Shown here: in pieces, positions 58,889 to 64,000 of the stretch
Layout: every line of letters begins with the position of its first letter
Numbering within the stretch: position 1 is the stretch's first letter
DNA from: Micromonospora wenchangensis
GTDB lineage: Bacteria; Actinomycetota; Actinomycetes; Mycobacteriales; Micromonosporaceae
Direction of reading: 5' to 3'
Assembly (NCBI RefSeq): GCF_002210435.1
Contig: NZ_MZMV01000035.1
Span: 1-64,000 of the forward strand
DNA: 64,000 nucleotides
The notes under the pieces: generated by a model
Database searches by the model: none
Told to the model about the DNA's origin: nothing
Seen by the model: only the letters and a program-made list of their open reading frames with translations
Position numbers and translations under genes: made by a program

Positions 58889-58920
58889 CCACCCACGACA
58901 CGCCCGGAGCACATGCAGAT

Positions 58921-58940
58921 GTCCCCGGCGCCCCGGGGAC
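58921..58940. terminator. Terminator after the DUF3000 gene
   Basis: GTCCCCGG (58921-58928) and exact complement 58933-58940 with a four-base loop, 32 bp after the stop. Confidence 0.65.
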
Positions 58941-59059
58941 GTCCCACCCGACGCCGAATGTCCCGCACCCGAGGTGGCCGTCCTCACCGCCCGGACCGCT
59001 GCCGGACACCGGGACGACACACACCGGACCGGCTGCGCACACCATCCCGCCCGGCGCAC

Positions 59060-59072
59060 TAGGGTTGTCAGG
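59060..59072 (+). promoter_or_regulatory. Leaderless promoter of the RNase D gene
   Basis: TAGGGT (59060-59065), six bases, GTG 59072. Confidence 0.65.
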
Positions 59073-60388
59073 TGACCGACGAACCACCCCTGCGCCGTCG
59101 GGCCGCCGAAAGCCGTACGGCAGACGTTCCGCCCCCGGCCGTCGCGGAGCCGGCGGACGCGGGCACCGAGCAGCCCTCCGGCGGGCCCGTACCGCTGACC
59201 GCGCCCCGCGACGGCACCCCCCAGCCGGTGGCCACCCCCGCCGAGCTTGACGAGGTCGTGGCCCGTTTCGCGGCGGGCACCGGCCCGGTGGCCCTGGACG
59301 CCGAGCGGGCCTCCGGGTACCGCTACAGCCAGCGGGCCTACCTGGTGCAGCTACGCCGGGAGGGGGCCGGCACCACGCTGATCGACCCGCTGCCGCTGCC
59401 CGACCTGACCGCCCTCGACGAGGCGATCGGCGACGCCGAATGGGTGCTGCACGCCGCCAGCCAGGACCTGGCCTGCCTGGCCGAGCTGGGGTTGCGTCCG
59501 CGCCGGTTGTTCGACACCGAGTTGGCCGCCCGGCTGGCCGGCTTCGAGCGGGTCGGCCTGGCCGCGCTGACCGAGCAGTTGCTCGGCTACACCCTGGAGA
59601 AGCACCACTCGGCGGCCGACTGGTCCAGCCGGCCGCTGCCCGAGTCGTGGCTGACCTACGCGGCGCTGGACGTGGAGATGCTGGTCGACCTGCGCGACGC
59701 GCTGGACGCGGAACTCCACGCGCAGGGCAAGTCGGCGTGGGCGGCGGAGGAGTTCGCCGCGCTGATCACCTGGGCCACCCGGCCGCCCCGGGTGCGGGCG
59801 GAGCCGTGGCGGCGGACCTCCGGCATCCACCGGGTCCGGGGGGCGCGGGCGCAGGCCCGGGTCCGGGCCCTGTGGTACGCCCGGGACCAGATCGCCGTGC
59901 GCCGCGACGCCGCTCCGGGCCGGGTGCTGCCCGACTCGGCGATCATCGCCGCCGCCGAGCTGGACCCGAAGGACGAGAAGACGCTGCTGACGCTGCCCGG
60001 GTTCGGCGGCCGGTCGGTGCGCCGGCTGGCCCGGTCCTGGCTGACGGCGCTCGACGAGGCCCGCCAGTTGGCCGACGACGCGTTGCCGGTCACCCCGACG
60101 GTGGAGGGGCCGCCCCCGCCGCACCGGTGGGCGGAGCGCGACCCGGTGGCCGCCGGGCGGCTGGCCCGCTGCCGGGAGGTGGTGGTCCGGGTCGCCGGTG
60201 AGCACCGGCTCCCGCCGGAGAACCTGATCACCCCGGACTCGGTCCGCCGGCTGGCCTGGCAGCCGCCCGACGAGATCACCGTGGACACCGTCACCGAGGT
60301 CCTGCGCGGCTACGGCGCACGCCAGTGGCAGCTCTCGCTCCTGCTGCCCGCGCTCGCCGAGGCGCTACTGCCCGCGCCCCGGGCCTGA
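59072..60388 (+). CDS. rnd: Ribonuclease D (DEDDy exonuclease with HRDC domain)
   Basis: 438 aa. An unstructured about 50-residue N-terminus precedes the DEDDy 3'-5' exonuclease: GPVALDAERASGYRYSQRAYLVQL (first D and E), VLHAASQDLACLAEL (second D), and YAALDVEMLVDLRDAL (Y and D). HRDC domain at about 245-330 (RVRALWYARDQIAVRRDAAPG, then LPDSAII). Processes the 3' ends of tRNA and other stable RNAs. Its neighbours DUF3000 and hemE occur together in many actinomycetes. Confidence 0.93.
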   Translation: MTDEPPLRRRAAESRTADVPPPAVAEPADAGTEQPSGGPVPLTAPRDGTPQPVATPAELDEVVARFAAGTGPVALDAERASGYRYSQRAYLVQLRREGAGTTLIDPLPLPDLTALDEAIGDAEWVLHAASQDLACLAELGLRPRRLFDTELAARLAGFERVGLAALTEQLLGYTLEKHHSAADWSSRPLPESWLTYAALDVEMLVDLRDALDAELHAQGKSAWAAEEFAALITWATRPPRVRAEPWRRTSGIHRVRGARAQARVRALWYARDQIAVRRDAAPGRVLPDSAIIAAAELDPKDEKTLLTLPGFGGRSVRRLARSWLTALDEARQLADDALPVTPTVEGPPPPHRWAERDPVAAGRLARCREVVVRVAGEHRLPPENLITPDSVRRLAWQPPDEITVDTVTEVLRGYGARQWQLSLLLPALAEALLPAPRA

Positions 60389-60478
60389 GCCGCCGCCGCG
60401 CACCGCCCGCGACCCGGGCTGCGCCTTCACCACCGGCGCACCCGGTCCGGAGTGTGGGGTGGGCCACACCGGGGGTGG

Positions 60479-60507
60479 TGACGGCTTTGGTTACTGGCGA
60501 GTAGCAT
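60479..60507 (+). promoter_or_regulatory. fadAB promoter with overlapping palindromic operator
   Basis: TGACGG (60479-60484), 17-bp spacer, TAGCAT (60502-60507). A near-palindrome TTACTGGCGAGTAG (60491-60504) covers the spacer end and three bases of the -10 box, the place for a TetR-type fatty-acid repressor. The leader to GTG 60601 would be about 87 nt. Confidence 0.55.
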
Positions 60508-60600
60508 TCTTCGGGAAACGCCAGTGCCGGCCGACCCTCACCCGGCCCGTGCCGCCCCCGCGGCGCGTCGGCCGGGTCGTGGTCGATAAGGAGGCTCCAA

Positions 60601-61797
60601 GTGCCCCGAGAAGTTCGGGATGTCGTCTTCGTCGACGGTGTCCGCACCCCGTTCGGCAAGGCGGGTGGCATGTACGCCAACACCCGCGCCGACGACCTGG
60701 TCATCCGCTGCATCCGCGAGCTGCTGCGCCGCAACCCCCAGCTGCCCCCGGAGCGGGTCGAGGAGGTGGCCGTCGCCGCCACCACCCAGATCGGCGACCA
60801 GGGCCTCACCATCGGCCGCACCGCCGCCCTGCTGTCCGGACTGCCCAAGACCGTCCCCGGCTTCGCCGTCGACCGGATGTGCGCCGGGGCGATGACCGCC
60901 GTCACCGCCGTCGCCGGTGGCATCGCGATGGGCGCGTACGACATCGCCATCGCCGGAGGCGTCGAGCACATGGGCCGGCACCCGATGGGCGAAGGCGTCG
61001 ATCCCAACCCACGGATCGTCGCCGAGAAGCTGGTCGACCCGTCCGCCCTGGTGATGGGGGCCACCGCCGAGAACCTGCACGACCGGGTGCCGCACATCAC
61101 CAAGGAGCGCACCGACGCGTTCGCGCTCGCCTCGCAGCTCAAGACCGCCAAGGCGTACGCCGACGGCAAGCTCCAGGCCGACCTGGTGCCGGTCGCGATC
61201 CGCGACGACGAGGGCGGCTGGGGCCTGGCCACCGCCGACGAGGCGCCCCGGGAGACCTCGCTGGAAAAGCTGGCCACCCTGAAGACCCCGTTCCGCCCGC
61301 ACGGCAAGGTCACCGCCGGCAACGCGGCAGGCCTCAACGACGGCGCCACCGCCAGCCTGCTCGCCGACGAGGCCACCGCCCGCGAGCTGGGCCTGCCGGT
61401 CGCCATGCGGCTGGTGTCGTACGGCTACGTCGGCGTCGAGCCCGAGGTGATGGGCGTCGGCCCGATCCCGTCGACCGAGAAGGCGCTGCGCATCGCCGGC
61501 CTGAGCATCGACGACATCGGCCTGTTCGAGCTGAACGAGGCGTTCGCCGTGCAGGTGCTCGCCTTCCTCGACCACTTCGGCATCGCCGACGACGACCCCC
61601 GGGTCAACCCGTGGGGCGGCGCGATCGCCATCGGTCACCCGCTCGCCTCCTCCGGCGTACGGCTGATGACGCAGCTCGCCCGGCAGTTCGCCGAGCACCC
61701 CGAGGTGCGCTACGGCCTCACCGCCATGTGCATCGGCATCGGCATGGGCGGCACGGTCATCTGGGAGAACCCGAACTGGGAGGGTGCAGACAAATGA
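60601..61797 (+). CDS. fadA: Acetyl-CoA acyltransferase (thiolase) FadA
   Basis: 398 aa. Last step of beta-oxidation: cleaves 3-ketoacyl-CoA with CoA. Active-site cysteine in VDRMCAGAMTA (about residue 96), histidine in AIGHPLASSGVR and second cysteine in MCIGIGMGG. The GTG start at 60601 has AAGGAGG six bases upstream. Forms the trifunctional-type complex with FadB, whose gene overlaps by four bases. Confidence 0.96.
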   Translation: MPREVRDVVFVDGVRTPFGKAGGMYANTRADDLVIRCIRELLRRNPQLPPERVEEVAVAATTQIGDQGLTIGRTAALLSGLPKTVPGFAVDRMCAGAMTAVTAVAGGIAMGAYDIAIAGGVEHMGRHPMGEGVDPNPRIVAEKLVDPSALVMGATAENLHDRVPHITKERTDAFALASQLKTAKAYADGKLQADLVPVAIRDDEGGWGLATADEAPRETSLEKLATLKTPFRPHGKVTAGNAAGLNDGATASLLADEATARELGLPVAMRLVSYGYVGVEPEVMGVGPIPSTEKALRIAGLSIDDIGLFELNEAFAVQVLAFLDHFGIADDDPRVNPWGGAIAIGHPLASSGVRLMTQLARQFAEHPEVRYGLTAMCIGIGMGGTVIWENPNWEGADK

Positions 61798-63860
61798 GCC
61801 TCAGCGCACCGAACGAGGTCGTCACCCGGGCGCTGCTGCGGCAGGTGAACGTACCCGGGCTGGACCGGCCCGCCGCCCTGATCACCCTGGACAACGGCTT
61901 CGACCACACCAAGCCGAACACCTTCGGCCCGGGGGGGCTGGCCAGCCTGGACGAGGCGATCACCGCCGCGCTCGCCGCCGAGCCGGCGTTCGTCGCGGTC
62001 ACCGGCAAGCCGTACGTCTTCTGCGTGGGCGCGGACATCACCAGCCTGCCCGCGCTGGCCGACCGGGAGCAGGCGGTGGAGATCGGCCGGCTCGGCCACC
62101 GGGTCTTCGCCCGGCTCAGGGACAGCGCCGTGCCCACCTTCGCCTTCGTCAACGGCGCGGCGATGGGCGGCGGCCTGGAACTGGCCCTGCACTGCCACTA
62201 CCGGACGCTGTCCGGTGGCGCGGCGGCGCTGGCCCTGCCCGAGGTGTCGCTCGGCCTCGTCCCCGGCTGGGGCGGCACCCAACTGCTGCCGAACCTGATC
62301 GGCATCCCCGCCGCCACCCAGGTGATCCTGCAGAACCCGCTGATGCAGAACCGGATGCTCAAGCCGAAACAGGCCGCCGAGATGGGCATCGCGGACGTGC
62401 TGCTGGAGCCGGCCGACTTCCTGGAGCGGTCCCTGCAGTGGGCGGCCGGGGTGGTCCGGGGCGAGGTCACCGTCACCCGGCCCGAGATCGACAAGGACAT
62501 GTGGGCGGGCGTGCTCTACTTCGCCCGGCAGACCCTCGACGCGCGGCTGCACGGCGCGGTCCCGGCCGCGTACAAGGCGCTTGACCTGCTGGAGACGGCG
62601 AAGGACGCCGACTTCGCCACCGGCACCGCCGCCGAGGACGAGGCGCTGGCCGACCTGATCTTCTCGGAGGAGCTGCGCAGCGGCCTGTACGCCTTCGACC
62701 TGGTGCAGCGGCGGGCCAAGCGGCCGGCCGGCGCGCCGGACAAGGGCCTGGCCCGGCCGGTCACCAAGGTCGGCATCGTCGGGGCCGGCCTGATGGCCAG
62801 CCAGCTCGCCCTGCTGTTCGCCCGCCGCCTCCAGGTGCCGGTCGTGCTGACCGACCTGGACCAGTCCCGGGTCGACAAGGGCGTCGGCTACGTGCACACC
62901 CAGATCGAGAAGGCCGTCAGCAAGGGCCGGATGGACAAGGGCACCGCCGCCAAGCTGTACGGCCTGGTCTCGGGCTCGGTCGACAAGTCCGTCTTCGCCG
63001 ACGCCGACTTCGTCATCGAGGCCGTCTTCGAGGACCTGGACGTCAAGAAGCAGGTCTGGGCCGAGCTGGAGAAGATCGTCTCGCCGGAGGCGGTGCTCGC
63101 CACCAACACCTCCTCGCTGTCGATCACCGCGATGGCCGCCGAGCTGGAGCACCCGCAGCGGCTGGTCGGCTTCCACTTCTTCAACCCGGTGGCGGTGCTG
63201 CCGCTGCTGGAGATCGTCCGGGGCGAGCGGACCGACGACGCCACCCTGGCCACCGCGTTCGCCGTGGGCAAGCAGTTGAAGAAGTCCTCGGTGCTGGTCT
63301 CCGACGCCCCGGCGTTCGTGGTCAACCGGCTGCTCACCCGCTTCCTGGGCACCGTGTTCGCCGCCGTCGACGCGGGCACCCCGATCGACGTCGCGGACAG
63401 CGCGCTGGACCCGCTGGGGCTGCCGATGCGCCCGCTCGCCCTGCTCCAGCTCGTCGGGCCGGCCGTGGCGTACCACGTGGGCGGCACCCTGCACGAGGCG
63501 TACCCGGACCGGTTCGGCGTCAGCGAGAATCTCCGTCGGATCGCCGACTCGGGTCAGCCGATCGTCGTCGAAGACCGGATCAACGACGAGGTGGCCAAGC
63601 TGCTCGTCGTCGGGGACCAGCCGCTCACCGCCGAGCAGGTCCGGCAGAACGCCCTCGACGCGCTGGCCCAGGAGATCCGGCTGATGCTCGACGAGGGTGT
63701 CGTCGCCGAGGCGCAGGACATCGACCTGTGCATGATCCTCGGTGCCGGTTGGCCGTTCCACCTGGGCGGGATCACCCCGTACCTGGACCGGACCGGCACC
63801 TCCGAGCGGGTCACCGGACGGCGTTTCCTGCCGCGTGGGGTCGCCAGCCTGCGCGCCTGA
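61794..63860 (+). CDS. fadB: Multifunctional enoyl-CoA hydratase/3-hydroxyacyl-CoA dehydrogenase FadB
   Basis: 688 aa. N-terminal crotonase domain (FVAVTGKPYVFCVGADI, VNGAAMGGGLELALH, EVSLGLVPGWGGTQLLPNL) and C-terminal NAD domain from about 325 (VTKVGIVGAGLMASQLALLF, ATNTSSLSI, LVGFHFFNPVAVLPLLEIV, APAFVVNRLL). Hydrates enoyl-CoA and oxidises the hydroxyacyl-CoA for FadA. In the nucleotide-binding motif the usual GxGxMG reads GAGLMA. ATG 61794 overlaps the fadA stop; the long frame in front is fadA shadow. Confidence 0.95.
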   Translation: MSLSAPNEVVTRALLRQVNVPGLDRPAALITLDNGFDHTKPNTFGPGGLASLDEAITAALAAEPAFVAVTGKPYVFCVGADITSLPALADREQAVEIGRLGHRVFARLRDSAVPTFAFVNGAAMGGGLELALHCHYRTLSGGAAALALPEVSLGLVPGWGGTQLLPNLIGIPAATQVILQNPLMQNRMLKPKQAAEMGIADVLLEPADFLERSLQWAAGVVRGEVTVTRPEIDKDMWAGVLYFARQTLDARLHGAVPAAYKALDLLETAKDADFATGTAAEDEALADLIFSEELRSGLYAFDLVQRRAKRPAGAPDKGLARPVTKVGIVGAGLMASQLALLFARRLQVPVVLTDLDQSRVDKGVGYVHTQIEKAVSKGRMDKGTAAKLYGLVSGSVDKSVFADADFVIEAVFEDLDVKKQVWAELEKIVSPEAVLATNTSSLSITAMAAELEHPQRLVGFHFFNPVAVLPLLEIVRGERTDDATLATAFAVGKQLKKSSVLVSDAPAFVVNRLLTRFLGTVFAAVDAGTPIDVADSALDPLGLPMRPLALLQLVGPAVAYHVGGTLHEAYPDRFGVSENLRRIADSGQPIVVEDRINDEVAKLLVVGDQPLTAEQVRQNALDALAQEIRLMLDEGVVAEAQDIDLCMILGAGWPFHLGGITPYLDRTGTSERVTGRRFLPRGVASLRA

Positions 63861-63879
63861 ACCATCCCCGCTCCCCCGC

Positions 63880-63934
63880 CGATCGCGGTGGCCGCCGATG
63901 TCCTCCCCCCGGGATATCGTGGCCACCGCGATCG
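63880..63934 (+). terminator. Terminator of fadAB
   Basis: CGATCGCGGTGGCC (63880-63893) pairs exactly with 63921-63934; inside, CGATGTCC and GGATATCG add eight more pairs with one G-U, making one long hairpin 20 bp after the fadB stop. Confidence 0.85.
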
Positions 63935-63989
63935 TCGTTTGCGTACCCTCGTCAGACTCGGGGGGCTGCGCGGCCGGGCACCGTCTGGC

Positions 63990-64000
63990 TACCATCACGC
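63990..64000 (+). promoter_or_regulatory. Probable leaderless promoter of the next gene
   Basis: TACCAT (63990-63995) followed by CACGC at the window edge; by the pattern seen elsewhere a start codon would come 1-2 bases beyond the end. Confidence 0.35.

Noticed and set aside
61710..63998. 762-codon minus-strand open frame
   Set aside because: Antisense to fadB; composition without domains.

Overview
The window is very high-GC DNA, packed with genes that often overlap by ATGA or GTGA. It looks like an actinomycete chromosome, most probably Micromonosporaceae (Micromonospora-like). Pointers are the secreted modular cellulase/xylanase/LPMO set, the CebR-controlled cellobiose transporter, the actinobacterial CPD haem genes with HemQ, a bioB-bsaP pair, and many genes whose start codon lies 6-7 nt after a TANNNT box (leaderless transcripts). 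The genus is inferred from content; no rRNA is present. I found no tRNA, rRNA, CRISPR array, insertion sequence or prophage.

Layout. 1-3.2 kb: bioF (-) diverges from bioB-bsaP-GNAT (+). 3.2-9 kb: a GH10-CBM13-GH62 xylanase/arabinofuranosidase and a GH9-CBM3-FN3-FN3-CBM2 cellulase. 9-14 kb: a VOC protein, two ACT-domain genes, and an ACAD11-type phosphotransferase/acyl-CoA dehydrogenase pair. 14-20 kb: the cellobiose locus cebE-cebF-cebG-bglC-cebR (-), with two CebR boxes before cebE; a third box precedes the GH9 cellulase. 20-23.4 kb: a pRiA4b ORF-3-like protein, a previously uncalled 39-aa cysteine-rich ORF coupled to a RibD-C reductase, and an M4 metalloprotease.

23.8-31.2 kb is the most notable block: herA-type ATPase, sbcD (Mre11), sbcC (Rad50), nurA-type nuclease and a spermidine-synthase-like methyltransferase fold, all in one direction and largely overlapping. 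This is the archaeal HerA-NurA-Mre11-Rad50 end-resection gene set in an actinobacterium, with a non-canonical P-loop in HerA. It is followed by an ECF sigma factor/anti-sigma pair and a YxFxxD lipoprotein; both transcription units carry the same ECF-like promoter (T(G/C)A(A/T)CC-N16-CGTA).

34-40.5 kb: AlkA-type glycosylase, DUF1990, SRPBCC, a small protein, LigC-type ATP-dependent ligase, TAP-type secreted peptidase, K+ channel, GNAT. 40.5-48.1 kb: a four-gene ABC system with two ATPases (one with an AbrB-like tail) and two very large FtsX-type permeases. 48.2-53.5 kb: small genes, a 52-bp tandem repeat (4 copies plus an inverted partial copy), a stand-alone LigD-type polymerase (PolDom), msrB, a CBM48 protein, a metallothionein-like protein, GNATs. 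53.6-54.7 kb: AA10 LPMO with CBM2. 54.8-58 kb: hemE-hemY-hemQ. 58.3-63.9 kb: DUF3000, RNase D, and fadA-fadB behind a promoter with an overlapping palindrome.

Functional themes: plant-polysaccharide breakdown and cellobiose uptake under CebR; DNA end processing and repair (HerA/SbcCD/NurA, PolDom, LigC, AlkA); biotin, haem and fatty-acid metabolism.
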